This document shows positions 35,753 through 44,330 of a DNA stretch of 64,000 nt, in pieces (position 1 is the first letter of the stretch; every line of letters starts with the position of its first letter). Under the pieces are notes generated by a model. It was given only the letters and a program-made list of their open reading frames with translations, did not search any database and was not told the origin of the DNA. The stretch spans positions 1 to 64,000 of the forward strand of contig NZ_BMJM01000010.1 of NCBI RefSeq assembly GCF_014643455.1, written 5' to 3'. Position numbers and translations under genes: made by a program. The stretch comes from Sandarakinorhabdus glacialis (GTDB lineage Bacteria > Pseudomonadota > Alphaproteobacteria > Sphingomonadales > Sphingomonadaceae).

Positions 35753-36193
35753 CTACTTCTTCTCGCGCCGGATCGACACCACGCCGCCATCGGGCGCCGT
35801 CAGCGTCGCCGTCCCATCGGCCGCAAACACCACCGCCGTCGCCGCATCGAGCCCGCTCATCACCGGGCCCTCGACCTTCATCTTCTTGTCCTCGCACATC
35901 ATCCTGGTGCCCGCGAGCGGCCCGAGGTCGATGACAGTGCCATTCTGCTTCCAGCCGCCGCGAAAACGATTGCAGCCGCCGGTACCGTACACGGCGCTGG
36001 TATTCTGGTCGCCCGGCTCGAAGGTAATGTCAGCGCGCACCGAAGGATCGACCGCCGCGCCATTCACCGACGTGATCAACCACGGCCCACCCTCGAGCGA
36101 GCCGCCCAAAGCCTGGCCCGCGACTTTCGCCGCTTCACCCGTCGCGGTGCACCCCGCCAGCAGGAACACGCCAGCGATCAATACAGTCTTCAT
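35753..36193 (-). CDS. META-domain lipoprotein, first of a pair
   Basis: The 146-residue lipoprotein has the lipobox FLLAGC with Cys15. The META domain shows GGPWLITSVNG, GTGGCNRFRGGWKQ and LGPLAGTRMMCEDKK. The next gene is a more distant tandem copy. The crystallin-like gene lies 19 bases upstream and mscL beyond it, all on one strand. Confidence 0.87.
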   Translation of the reverse strand: MKTVLIAGVFLLAGCTATGEAAKVAGQALGGSLEGGPWLITSVNGAAVDPSVRADITFEPGDQNTSAVYGTGGCNRFRGGWKQNGTVIDLGPLAGTRMMCEDKKMKVEGPVMSGLDAATAVVFAADGTATLTAPDGGVVSIRREKK

Positions 36194-36212
36194 GGCCGAT
36201 TACCCTTCGCGG

Positions 36213-36809
36213 TTACCGGCGTACGCAAAGCACGTCCGCGAGATAATATAAACCTCGTTCCGCCTGCAGGGCAAAATGTTCGGCGCTCCGATACCCCGCG
36301 CGCTTGCACAGGTCGGTCGCCGTTTCCGCCGCACATTTCATGTCCGGATCGCCGTTGACGCACGCCAGCGCGCGCTCGGCACCATAATGCGGCGCCGGAA
36401 AGAACTTCGCCGACATGCCCCCCATCGATGGCCCGTCGGGCGCCACGTTCGGCGCCGGCCGGCCCGCCCCGCTGCCGTCCGCCAACAGCCGCAACGACCG
36501 GATGTTGAACGCCATGCCGAGCCCCGCATCGACGGGATAGTCACGGTTGATTTCCATGCAGCGCCCGCCGAACCGCACTTCCGAACAGACCAGCCAGCGC
36601 CCCACCGCCTTGACGCTGCGCGGCGCATACCCCAGCCGGATATCGCCCTCGTCCGCCGTGAACACCTTCGCGTCGCCCCGATAGAAGCGATCGCCGAAGA
36701 TCGACAATTGCGGCGTCGCGGTCGGCCCCACAGGCGGGGGCGCCGCGCCGGGCCCGGCGACCACGACCGCCGCCAGCAACCAACACCGCATCGTCATCGC
36801 CGCGATCAT
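36213..36809 (-). CDS. Secreted beta/gamma-crystallin-like protein
   Basis: The 198-residue protein has a signal peptide (LLAAVVVAGPGAA). The first mature half (about 33-110) has a beta/gamma-crystallin Greek-key pattern: LSIFGDRFYRGDAKVF, VGRWLVCSEVRFGGRCMEI and the closing RSLRLL. The second half has no family I know, with cysteines in ALACVNGDPDMKC and TDLCKRAGY. The ATG lies 5 bases after the mscL stop codon; a second ATG at 36797 is possible. Confidence 0.75.
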   Translation of the reverse strand: MIAAMTMRCWLLAAVVVAGPGAAPPPVGPTATPQLSIFGDRFYRGDAKVFTADEGDIRLGYAPRSVKAVGRWLVCSEVRFGGRCMEINRDYPVDAGLGMAFNIRSLRLLADGSGAGRPAPNVAPDGPSMGGMSAKFFPAPHYGAERALACVNGDPDMKCAAETATDLCKRAGYRSAEHFALQAERGLYYLADVLCVRR

Positions 36810-36813
36810 GCAA

Positions 36814-37245
36814 TCAGGGCTTGCGTGATTTCAGCTCGTCGCGGATCTCGGCCAGCAGGACCTCGCTCGGCGTCGGTCCCGGCGGCACGACAGCCGCCGG
36901 CCTCATCGCCTTGTTGGCTGCCTTGACGAGCAGGAACACCGCGAACCCGACGATCAGGAAATTGATCACTGCGGTCACGAACGCACCGAACCCGAACAAC
37001 GGCACGCCTGCCGCCTTCAACGCCGCATAATCATTCGGTGACCCCCTATAGGTCGCAGGGATATTTCCCAACACGAAGAAATTGCTGCTCAGGTCGATGC
37101 CGCCGGTCAACAGCCCGATCACCGGCATCAACAGGTCCTGCGTGAACGACGTCACGATCGCCCCGAACGCCGTGCCGATGACCACCGCCACCGCCAGATC
37201 GAGCACGTTGCCCCGCGCGAGGAACGTCCTGAACTCCTGAAACAT
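36814..37245 (-). CDS. mscL: Large-conductance mechanosensitive channel
   Basis: MscL opens under membrane tension to release solutes during osmotic downshock. The 143-residue protein has the N-terminal amphipathic helix FQEFRTFLARGN, the pore helix LDLAVAVVIGTAFGAIV, a second membrane helix (AVINFLIVGFAVFLLV) and a charged C-terminal bundle. AGGGA lies 7 bases before the ATG at 37245. It is the first gene of the mscL-crystallin-META-META cluster. Confidence 0.96.
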   Translation of the reverse strand: MFQEFRTFLARGNVLDLAVAVVIGTAFGAIVTSFTQDLLMPVIGLLTGGIDLSSNFFVLGNIPATYRGSPNDYAALKAAGVPLFGFGAFVTAVINFLIVGFAVFLLVKAANKAMRPAAVVPPGPTPSEVLLAEIRDELKSRKP

Positions 37246-37386
37246 CAATAAATCCCTGTTGCAACGCGGCCAGCCGCACTATCTATGCGCTGGCATGGGT
37301 ACACACTTGTGCCACGGCGCGCGCCGACACGGAACGCAAAATCCGCAACAATCGCGCGCCATGATGGTTTTGAAGGGGACTGACAC

Positions 37387-37986
37387 ATGGCCATTCTCGC
37401 CCACCGCGCCGTAAACCTGGTTCTCGTCGCCGGCATGGCGCTCGGCCTGTCGGCCTGCGGGATGAACTCCATCCCGACCAAGGAAGAAAACGTCAAGGCC
37501 AAGTGGGGCGACGTCGAGAACCAGTATCAGCGCCGCTCCGACCTGATCCCCAACCTCGTCGCCAGCGTCAAGGGCGCCGCCGCCCAGGAACGCAATGTCC
37601 TGCGCGAAGTCACCGAGGCGCGTGCCGGCGCCAACCGCATTACCCTGACCACCGAGCAGCTGCGCGATCCTGCCGCCGTCGATGCCTATGCCGCCGCCCA
37701 AAGCCGCGTCGGCGCCGCCCTCGTGCCGCTGCGCCAGCTGCAGGAAGCCTATCCCGACCTCAAGACCAACGAGAATTTCCTGCAGCTCCAGTCGCAGCTC
37801 GAAGGCACCGAGAACCGCATCACCGTCTCCCGCCGCGACTATAACGAGGCGGTCCAGGGCTATAACACCGAAATCCGTACCTTCCCGTCGATCGTCGCCG
37901 CCAAGGTCATCTATGGCTCGAAGCCGATCGCACCGTTCAAGGCAACGACCGTCAACGCCGAAACCGCGCCCGCCGTCGCCTTCTGA
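37387..37986 (+). CDS. LemA-family lipoprotein
   Basis: The 199-residue protein has a lipobox LGLSAC with Cys24. The LemA core follows: VKAKWGDVENQYQRRSDLIPNLV, an amphipathic helix rich in Ala and Gln, and SRRDYNEAVQGYNTEIRTFPS. LemA proteins are membrane-linked four-helix proteins often paired with TPM-domain proteins, as here. Two such genes follow without a gap. AGGGG lies about 9 bases before the ATG. Confidence 0.93.
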   Translation: MAILAHRAVNLVLVAGMALGLSACGMNSIPTKEENVKAKWGDVENQYQRRSDLIPNLVASVKGAAAQERNVLREVTEARAGANRITLTTEQLRDPAAVDAYAAAQSRVGAALVPLRQLQEAYPDLKTNENFLQLQSQLEGTENRITVSRRDYNEAVQGYNTEIRTFPSIVAAKVIYGSKPIAPFKATTVNAETAPAVAF

Positions 37987-37991
37987 TCTCC

Positions 37992-38825
37992 ATGGATTCG
38001 GACCATAACAACCGGGTTGCCGACAAGCTCGGCCGGATCGCGCTGATCCTGTCGATCATCGTCGCGGTGTTCATGATGGCGTCGACCGCCTTCGCCGCGC
38101 CGGCGTTCCCCAAGCTCGAAGGCCGCGTCACCGACACGGCCAACCTCCTGCCCGCCGCAACAAAAGCCAGCCTCGACACCCGCCTCGCCGCGCTCGAAAC
38201 GACCACGGGTATCCAGTTGTTCGTCGCCACCGTGCCCAGCCTCCAGGGCTATGAAATCGACGAATATGGCTACCAGCTCGGCCGCAGCTGGGGCGTCGGC
38301 CAAAAGGGCAAGAACAACGGCGCCATCCTCCTCGTCGCGCCCACCGAGCGCAAGATCCGCATCGAGGTCGGCTATGGCCTCGAAGGCGTGCTCACCGATG
38401 CGGTAACCTCGCAGATCATCCGCCGCGACATTCGCCCGGCTTTCAAGGCCGGCGACCTCGCGGGCGGCATCGTCGCCGGCACCGATTCCATCGCCAAGCT
38501 GCTCGAACTTCCCGCCGACCAGCAAGCCGCCGCCGCGCTCCAGGCCAGCCAGGCCCAGCAGACCGCACAGCAACCCGCCAGTGGCGGCGTCGGCCTCAGC
38601 GCCATCGTCTGGATCATCATCATCGTCTTCTGGCTGGCCATCGCCATGCGGCGCGGCAAGCGCGGCCGCGGCCTCGGCTCCGCAGTGATCTGGGGCCCTG
38701 GCCTCGGCGGCTGGGGGGGCGGCGGTGGCGGTTGGAGCGGCGGCGGTGGCTTCGGTGGTGGCGGCGGCTTTGGCGGCGGTGGCGGCGGCAGCTTCGGCGG
38801 CGGCGGATCGTCGGGCAGCTGGTAA
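37992..38825 (+). CDS. TPM-domain membrane protein (YgcG-like)
   Basis: The 277-residue protein has an N-terminal membrane or signal segment (about 15-36), a TPM domain (about 45-170) with GRVTDTANLLP, GIQLFVATV and RKIRIEVGYGLEGVLTD, a second membrane segment (IVWIIIIVFWLAIAM), and a glycine-rich tail made of GGGGG and FGGG units with a terminal SGSW. This layout is the YgcG type found next to lemA. The stop codon overlaps the next start (TAATG). Confidence 0.92.
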   Translation: MDSDHNNRVADKLGRIALILSIIVAVFMMASTAFAAPAFPKLEGRVTDTANLLPAATKASLDTRLAALETTTGIQLFVATVPSLQGYEIDEYGYQLGRSWGVGQKGKNNGAILLVAPTERKIRIEVGYGLEGVLTDAVTSQIIRRDIRPAFKAGDLAGGIVAGTDSIAKLLELPADQQAAAALQASQAQQTAQQPASGGVGLSAIVWIIIIVFWLAIAMRRGKRGRGLGSAVIWGPGLGGWGGGGGGWSGGGGFGGGGGFGGGGGGSFGGGGSSGSW

Positions 38826-39493
38826 TGCTTTTCAACGCAACAGACCGCGCCAAGGTCAGCGCCGCGATCAGTGCTGCCGAGGCCATGACCTCCGGCGAGA
38901 TCGTCGTCATCGTGTCGACCGCCGATCACCATTATCCGGCGACCGCGCTCACCGCTGCTGCTGTCGCCGCGCTCACTTTGCCCGTCCTCGCCGTCTATCT
39001 CGGCTGGTCACCCGCGACGCTGTTCCTCGACTGGGACGCCGTCGACCCCGCCACTACCACCCTGCGCAACATCGAGATCTTCGTCGCTGCACAAACGCTG
39101 CTGTTCGCCGCCGTCCTCGCGCTGCTCTACTACACCGGCCTCGGTCGCCGCCTGACCCCGCACGGCCTGCGCCGCGACCGCGTCCACCGCGCCGCGCTGA
39201 CGCAGTTCAAGGCGCGCGGTCTCGAGGCCACCGCCGGCCGCACCGGCGTGCTCATTTACGTCGACGAACCCGAACACATCGCCGAAGTCATCGCCGACAC
39301 CGCCATCTACGCCAAGGTCCCCCCCGAGCACTGGGCCGCCACCGTCGCGGCCCTCATCACCGGCATCAAGGCCGGCGACCCCGCCCAGGGCATGGTCGCC
39401 GCCATCAACCTCGCCGGCGACGTCCTCGCCGCCCACTTCCCGCCGGTGTCGAACGACATCAACGAACTCCCCGACCACCTCATCGAAATCTGA
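38825..39493 (+). CDS. TPM-domain membrane protein, second copy
   Basis: The 222-residue protein has an N-terminal SAAEAMTSGEIVVIVST stretch, two membrane segments (about 44-62 and 85-108), and the TPM C-terminal pattern RTGVLIYVDEPEHIAEVIADTA near residue 140. It completes a lemA-TPM-TPM operon; the ATG overlaps the previous stop codon by one base. The function is unknown. Confidence 0.88.
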   Translation: MLFNATDRAKVSAAISAAEAMTSGEIVVIVSTADHHYPATALTAAAVAALTLPVLAVYLGWSPATLFLDWDAVDPATTTLRNIEIFVAAQTLLFAAVLALLYYTGLGRRLTPHGLRRDRVHRAALTQFKARGLEATAGRTGVLIYVDEPEHIAEVIADTAIYAKVPPEHWAATVAALITGIKAGDPAQGMVAAINLAGDVLAAHFPPVSNDINELPDHLIEI

Positions 39494-39516
39494 CATCACG
39501 CGACCTAAATTCGGCC

Positions 39517-39548
39517 GTCACCCCGGCGAAGGCCGGGGCCCATCTCCC
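39517..39548. repeat. GTCACCCCGG-type intergenic palindrome (family B)
   Basis: The stem CCCCGG-CGAA-GGCCGGGG is followed by CCCATCTCCC. The copy lies 24 bases after the stop codon of the TPM gene and precedes the end of the convergent methyltransferase gene. The same element occurs at 1-19 (partial), 44221-44252 and in diverged form at 46247-46276. Confidence 0.8.
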
Positions 39549-39632
39549 AATCACCGGAATCGCACCCAAACCGGAGTGCCAAGCAACTCCCGAACGAAAC
39601 AAATCCCACTCTCCGCCGAAGCAGCCGCCGCC

Positions 39633-40211
39633 CTACCCCTCCCGCCGCGCCACAAAAACAAACGCCGGCGGCCAGTTCCTTGGCTCGAACCGCACCGTCA
39701 CATGGTCGAACGCCCGCCGCAATTCGCGCACCCACCGCGTCGAATATTGATACCCCACAAACGGCGCCCCCGGCACCAGCACCGCCGCCGTCGCCGCCAC
39801 GATCCGCAGCCGCACCCGTGTCGGCATGATCGAGAACGGCAGGCTCGAAACCGCCGCGTCACAGCTGGCCAGCCCCGCCGCCGCCAACACCGCCGCCACC
39901 GTCTCCGCCGAGCCATCGATAACCGTCAGCCGCGGATCGGCGATCGAGCGCTGCAGATAGGCGACGAACTCGCTGTTGGTCTCGAACGCGAACAACCGTG
40001 CCTCGGGCGCCATGCGCGCCAGCACGGCGCGCGTCACCACGCCCGTCCCCGGCCCATATTCGACGATCGTCCGCGCCGTCGTCCAATCGACCGCCGCCAT
40101 CATCCGCTGGGTCAGCCGCCGCGAGCTCGGGATCACCGACCCGACGCCGCGCGGATTGGCGAAAAAATTGCGTGCGAACAACAAGCGCGGCCGCCCGCGC
40201 TGGACGGTCAT
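39633..40211 (-). CDS. SAM-dependent methyltransferase, PmtA-like
   Basis: The 192-residue protein has the class I methyltransferase motif I in VEYGPGTGVVTRAVL and an acidic motif II in FAFETNSEFV, with FFANPRGVGSVIPSS near the N-terminus. This start-of-protein pattern is typical of phospholipid N-methyltransferase (PmtA)-like and rRNA-dimethylase-like proteins. PmtA makes phosphatidylcholine from phosphatidylethanolamine, but that role is inference. The ATG at 40211 leaves a 19-base gap to the GST gene; an ATG at 40268 in frame would overlap it. Confidence 0.8.
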   Translation of the reverse strand: MTVQRGRPRLLFARNFFANPRGVGSVIPSSRRLTQRMMAAVDWTTARTIVEYGPGTGVVTRAVLARMAPEARLFAFETNSEFVAYLQRSIADPRLTVIDGSAETVAAVLAAAGLASCDAAVSSLPFSIMPTRVRLRIVAATAAVLVPGAPFVGYQYSTRWVRELRRAFDHVTVRFEPRNWPPAFVFVARREG

Positions 40212-40230
40212 AAGGGCGCTCTCGATCGTC

Positions 40231-40845
40231 TCAAGCCGCTGCACTGGGCCGGGCAGCAACGCGTGCATGCCATTCCGGCAACCATGTCGCTGCTGCCGGA
40301 ATCGGCTGGCCGACGCTGGCACCGAACTCGACGAACGCCAGCAGCATCAGGTCGGCCAGCGAGAACCGTTCGCCGCACACGAACGTCCGCCCTGCCATCT
40401 GCGCGTCGAGAAACAGGTATTTCTCCTGGACGATGGCCTTCAACTCGGCCGCCGCGTCCGCACTCAGCAAGCTCATCCGGTTGCTGAACAGCGGCCGGCC
40501 CTCGACAGCACGAAACGCCGTCGTCAACGGCTCGGCGATGTGCAGGTCGATCCACCGCGTCCATTTGCGCGTCTCGGCGCGATGCGCGGGCGTCGATCCG
40601 ATGATCGGCGCATCCGGCTGCACTTCCTCAAGATATTCGATGATGACGGTGATCTCGTTGACGATCGTCCCGTCGTCCAGTTCGAGGCATGGCAGCCCGC
40701 CATGCGGCACCTTGGCAAGATATTCGGCGCGCCGGTTCTCGCCGGCCAACAGGTCGACCGTCACGCGGTCGACGGTCATGCCTTTTTCGGCAATCGCCAT
40801 CCGGACCACGCGCGGATTGGGTCCGATCGAATCGTGCAGTCTCAT
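40231..40845 (-). CDS. Glutathione S-transferase family protein
   Basis: The 204-residue protein has the N-terminal thioredoxin-like domain (about 1-75) with MRLHDSIGPNPRVVRMAIAEKG, the cis-proline region GGLPCLELDDG and TIVNEITVIIEYLEE, then an all-helical C-terminal domain with GERFSLADLML. GGGGAG lies 7 bases before the ATG. The substrate is unknown. The methyltransferase gene is 19 bases downstream, probably in one transcript. Confidence 0.9.
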   Translation of the reverse strand: MRLHDSIGPNPRVVRMAIAEKGMTVDRVTVDLLAGENRRAEYLAKVPHGGLPCLELDDGTIVNEITVIIEYLEEVQPDAPIIGSTPAHRAETRKWTRWIDLHIAEPLTTAFRAVEGRPLFSNRMSLLSADAAAELKAIVQEKYLFLDAQMAGRTFVCGERFSLADLMLLAFVEFGASVGQPIPAAATWLPEWHARVAARPSAAA

Positions 40846-40901
40846 GGCGGCTCTCCCCAGCCGGGCATGGGTGCCGGCGCGGTCCCTCCATGAGCAGCAG
40901 C

Positions 40902-40928
40902 GGCGGCGGCGTCAATCACGCCGCCGCC
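40902..40928 (-). terminator. Perfect 11-bp hairpin downstream of the glycine-zipper gene
   Basis: GGCGGCGGCGT and ACGCCGCCGCC pair perfectly across a 5-base loop. The hairpin lies 45 bases after the stop codon of the lipoprotein gene and upstream of the GST gene. There is no T-run, so terminator function is tentative. Confidence 0.45.
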
Positions 40929-40972
40929 CTGGTCACGACAATTTAACGCTGGGATCTGGCTAACGCTAGGGT

Positions 40973-41305
40973 CTAGCGGTTCATGTACCGCTTGCGGTTG
41001 TCGCGATCGTAATAATACTGGCCGCGATCATCGTAATAATAACGCTGGCCGCTGCGATCCTCGTACCGGTTCTTGTCGGTGGTCACCACACCCAGCACGG
41101 CGCCCGCTGCGGACCCAAGGGCCGCGCCGGCCAGCACGTTGCCGCCCGTCAGCGCGCCGACCGCCGCACCACCGGCCGCACCGATCGCGGCGCCCGTCAG
41201 GGCGCGATTACCCTCGGTGTTGCGGTTGCCGTACTGGTCGGTCGTGCAACCCGAAAGCGCCGTTACCGCGGCCAGTGCCATGACCGTCATCTTGATCGTC
41301 ATCAT
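40973..41305 (-). CDS. Glycine-zipper lipoprotein
   Basis: The 110-residue protein has a lipobox ALSGC, then a glycine-zipper membrane segment (GAAIGAAGGAAVGAL and AGAALGSAAGAVLGVV, about 40-75) and a tyrosine-rich charged tail (RYYYDDRGQYYYDRD). It resembles the YMGG/17-kDa-antigen type of outer-membrane lipoproteins. GGAG lies 9 bases before tandem ATGs at 41305 and 41302. Confidence 0.85.
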   Translation of the reverse strand: MMTIKMTVMALAAVTALSGCTTDQYGNRNTEGNRALTGAAIGAAGGAAVGALTGGNVLAGAALGSAAGAVLGVVTTDKNRYEDRSGQRYYYDDRGQYYYDRDNRKRYMNR

Positions 41306-41370
41306 CTTCTTTTTCTCCAGAACAGTATTCCCAAAAACCATCCAGACCCGTTACGGTTCCAAAATCGGCT

Positions 41371-42687
41371 TCACTCGGCCAAAGCAGCTGCATTGCGTGC
41401 CTGTGTATCGGCATCGATCGGCCAACCCCGCACCACCGCTGCGCCCGCCAGCGCCAGCAGCGCCGGCGGCACCACGAACAACACTATCAGGCCCAGGATC
41501 GCATCCGGCGAATTGCGCGTCGTCAATTCGGGCTCGAACCCGATCAGGCCCAACAGGGCATAGCTGACACCGACCGGGATCGCGTATCCCAGCTTCTGCA
41601 CCACCACGAGCGCCGCATAGAACAGCGCGGTCTTCTCGTGTCCCGTCCGCACCGTCTCGGCATCCGACAGGTCGGCCAGCATCGCCCGCAGCAGGAACGC
41701 CGGCGCCACCGCCGGAATGCCCGCCAGCCCCAGCCCCGCCGCCGCCAGCCAGAAATTGCCCCGCGGCAGCACCACGATCAGGCTCTGCATGACCGCATAG
41801 ACCACCAGCGCCCACATGATTGCGCGGTGCTTCGACGTGCGCCGCGCGATTTTCGCCCACCACGGCGCCGCCACCATGCCGGCGGCAAAATAGAACAGCA
41901 GCATCGAACTCGACTGTGCCATCGTATAGCCGCGCGCCGAGGTGAAGAAAAACAATAGCAGCGCCCCGCCCAGCCCCGGCGCCAGCGACGACAGCAGGTC
42001 AATCAGCAGCAACCGGCGCAACAGCGGCAGCTTCACCACGCCCCATATGTCGGACAGCCGGTGATGCTCGCCGCCCTTGCGCGCCCGCTCGGGCACCCTC
42101 AGCACCGTCCAGGCCACCGCCAGCGGCAGCGTGCAGATGATCACCCAGCCCATCGCGTGCACCCCGATCGACGGATCATTGCTGCCCGCCAGATATTGCG
42201 CCGCCGGCGGCACCGCGAGGATCAGCAACAGTCCCGCCAGGTTGCTCGCCTGCCACCAGCCGAACACCCGCGAGCGCTCGTGATAATCGTCCGACAGCAC
42301 CGCCCCCCACGCAGTATGCGACACGACCGCCGCCGAAAATCCGACATACATCAGGAACAGCCCGCCGAACGCGCGCATCGGGCTCAACCCCGGGCTCGCC
42401 ATGAACACCGCGAACACGCCCGCCATCATCAACAGCGCGCCCGCCACCATCCACGGCCGAAACCGCCCGAAGCGCGTCTCGGTCCGGTCGAGCATATGCC
42501 CGATAAACGGATCGAGCGGCACGTCGACCACCCGCACCAGGAAAAACAGCATCCCGACGACCGCGAGGTCGAGCCCCAGCGTGCCGGCATAATAGGGCGG
42601 TAGATAGACCACCACCGGCAAGCCGACCGCCGCAATCGGCAGGCAAGGCGCGGCAAAAGCCGCCAACACGCCGCGCTTGATCGTCAA
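41371..42687 (-). CDS. GPH-type MFS transporter
   Basis: The 438-residue inner-membrane protein has 12 predicted helices. It carries features of the glycoside-pentoside-hexuronide:cation symporter family (MFS_2): DPFIGHMLDRTETRFGRFRPW between helices 2 and 3 and TAWGAVLSDDYHERSR. The substrate is unknown. The start is the TTG at 42687, with GGGAG 7 bases upstream; the frame is open to an ATG at 42747, but that part is not membrane-like and has no ribosome site. Confidence 0.88.
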   Translation of the reverse strand: MTIKRGVLAAFAAPCLPIAAVGLPVVVYLPPYYAGTLGLDLAVVGMLFFLVRVVDVPLDPFIGHMLDRTETRFGRFRPWMVAGALLMMAGVFAVFMASPGLSPMRAFGGLFLMYVGFSAAVVSHTAWGAVLSDDYHERSRVFGWWQASNLAGLLLILAVPPAAQYLAGSNDPSIGVHAMGWVIICTLPLAVAWTVLRVPERARKGGEHHRLSDIWGVVKLPLLRRLLLIDLLSSLAPGLGGALLLFFFTSARGYTMAQSSSMLLFYFAAGMVAAPWWAKIARRTSKHRAIMWALVVYAVMQSLIVVLPRGNFWLAAAGLGLAGIPAVAPAFLLRAMLADLSDAETVRTGHEKTALFYAALVVVQKLGYAIPVGVSYALLGLIGFEPELTTRNSPDAILGLIVLFVVPPALLALAGAAVVRGWPIDADTQARNAAALAE

Positions 42688-42768
42688 ACCAGCACTCCCA
42701 CCCGCCAATCGCGCCGCCTGTACTCGCAGCTTATTACATCGATGCAAGAATTCCGAAGCAACGGCAAT

Positions 42769-42834
42769 CCTCCCCCTAGAGGGGGGAGGCGAGAGACGCG
42801 CCTTCGCGGCCCGGGTGGGGGTGTCTCCCCGCGC
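42769..42834. repeat. Intergenic palindromic element, family A (subtype 1)
   Basis: This copy is very close to the one at 2312-2382 (CCTCCCCCT stem, GAGAGACGCG, CCCGGGTGGGGGTG). It lies between the divergent transporter and amidohydrolase genes, so it cannot be a plain end-of-gene terminator here. The rest of the 213-base gap shows nothing definite. Confidence 0.85.
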
Positions 42835-42900
42835 AAAATAAAGCCCTTAACGAACCCGCAATCACCCGCTAACCAAAGCCAACATTCCGGGGAACTCACC

Positions 42901-44169
42901 ATGCAAAAACCGATCCTGGCAGCACTCCTGCTCGCCGCCACCACGCCCGCAACCGCGCAAATCATCGCCATCAAGGCCGCCCACGTCATCACCGACGCCG
43001 CCCAACCCGCCCGCGGCGCCTCCACCATCATCGTAGAAAACGGCCGCATCACCGCGATCAACGACGCATCCGCCCCGATCCCCGCCGGCGCGACGATCAT
43101 CGACCAATCGACCCGCACCCTCCTCCCCGGCCTGATGGACGCCCACACCCACCTCACCGGCGACCCCGACAAGCCATTCTGGAACGAGGCCATCGAGACC
43201 AGCGAGCACCAGGTCGCCGTCGGCCTCGCCAACGCCCGCAAGACCGCCCGCGCCGGCTTCACCACCGTCCGCGACCTCGGCTCGGCCAACCTCACCGCCT
43301 TCGCCGTCCGCGACGCCATCAACGAGGGCCTGTTCGCCGGCCCGCGCATCCTCGCCTCGGGCCCGGCGCTGTCGATCATCGGCGGCCACGGCGACGTCTC
43401 GGGCTACCGCCCCGAAGTCAACGCGGCCCTCGCACAGGGCAACACCTGCACCGGGCCCGACCAGTGCGCCGCGCGCGTCCGCGAAGCCTCGCAGCGCGGC
43501 GCCGACGTCATCAAGATCACCGCTACCGGCGGCGTCCTCAGCCAGCAGGGCCGCGGCCTCGGCCAGCATTTCACAGACTCGGAGATGACCGCGATCGCCC
43601 AGACTGCCCACGGCCTCGGCCTGAAAGTCGCCGCCCACGCCCACGGCGCCCGCGGCATCGAGGCCGCCGCCCGCGACGGCATCGATTCGATCGAGCACGG
43701 CACCTTCGCCGACGCCGCCGCGATCAAGGCGATGGTCGCCAACCGCACCTGGTACGTCCCCACCCTGATGGCGCTGGTCGGCATCGACGACCGCCTCGGC
43801 AAGGGCATCTTCACGCCGACCGTGGAAAAGAAAGTCCGCGAAACCCTCGCCCTGCGCGGCAAGGCATTGGAGGCGGCGACAAAGGCCGGCGTCCGCATCG
43901 CCTATGGCACCGACAGCGCCGTCTACGAACACGGCCGCAACGGCGAGGAAGCCGCCCAGATGGTCAAATACGGCAAGATGACTCCCCGCGCGGTGCTGGT
44001 CTCCGCGACCTCCGGCGCTGCCGAACTCCTCGGCATCACCGCCGAAACCGGCACCCTCGTCCCCGGCAAAGCCGCCGACATCATCGCCGTCGACGGCGAC
44101 CCCCTCACCGACGCAACCGAACTCGCCAAGGTGAAATGGGTCATGGCCCGCGGCAAAGTCATCGACTGA
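42901..44169 (+). CDS. Secreted amidohydrolase, imidazolonepropionase/prolidase-like
   Basis: The 422-residue protein has a signal peptide (LAALLLAATTPATAQ). The amidohydrolase fold has the metal-binding MDAHTHLTGD, KITATGGV with the likely carboxylated Lys, VAAHAHGARG, SIEHGTFAD and the final Asp in YGTDSAVY. Relatives hydrolyse Xaa-Pro or Xaa-Arg dipeptides or cyclic amides. GGGGA lies 7 bases before the ATG. The DUF885 gene 161 bases downstream may act in the same peptide-degrading process. Confidence 0.9.
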   Translation: MQKPILAALLLAATTPATAQIIAIKAAHVITDAAQPARGASTIIVENGRITAINDASAPIPAGATIIDQSTRTLLPGLMDAHTHLTGDPDKPFWNEAIETSEHQVAVGLANARKTARAGFTTVRDLGSANLTAFAVRDAINEGLFAGPRILASGPALSIIGGHGDVSGYRPEVNAALAQGNTCTGPDQCAARVREASQRGADVIKITATGGVLSQQGRGLGQHFTDSEMTAIAQTAHGLGLKVAAHAHGARGIEAAARDGIDSIEHGTFADAAAIKAMVANRTWYVPTLMALVGIDDRLGKGIFTPTVEKKVRETLALRGKALEAATKAGVRIAYGTDSAVYEHGRNGEEAAQMVKYGKMTPRAVLVSATSGAAELLGITAETGTLVPGKAADIIAVDGDPLTDATELAKVKWVMARGKVID

Positions 44170-44220
44170 GGACTTTCCTGGCAGACACCCCTCACCCGTC
44201 ACCCCGGTCTCTTCTTAGCC

Positions 44221-44252
44221 GTCACCCCGGCGAAGGCCGGGGCCCATCTCCC
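44221..44252. repeat. GTCACCCCGG-type intergenic palindrome (family B)
   Basis: This 32-base copy is identical to the one at 39517-39548. It lies between the codirectional amidohydrolase and DUF885 genes, preceded by a partial copy near 44198. Confidence 0.8.
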
Positions 44253-44330
44253 TCCCGCCCAAAAAAACGCCCCCTTGCCCCACACCCAATCCGTATTATA
44301 CCCGCTACACACCTGATCCCGGAGTTCCCC

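Noticed and set aside
38700-38822. G-rich repeat at the end of the YgcG-like gene
   Set aside because: It is the coding sequence of the glycine-rich tail usual for this family, not a separate repeat element or array.
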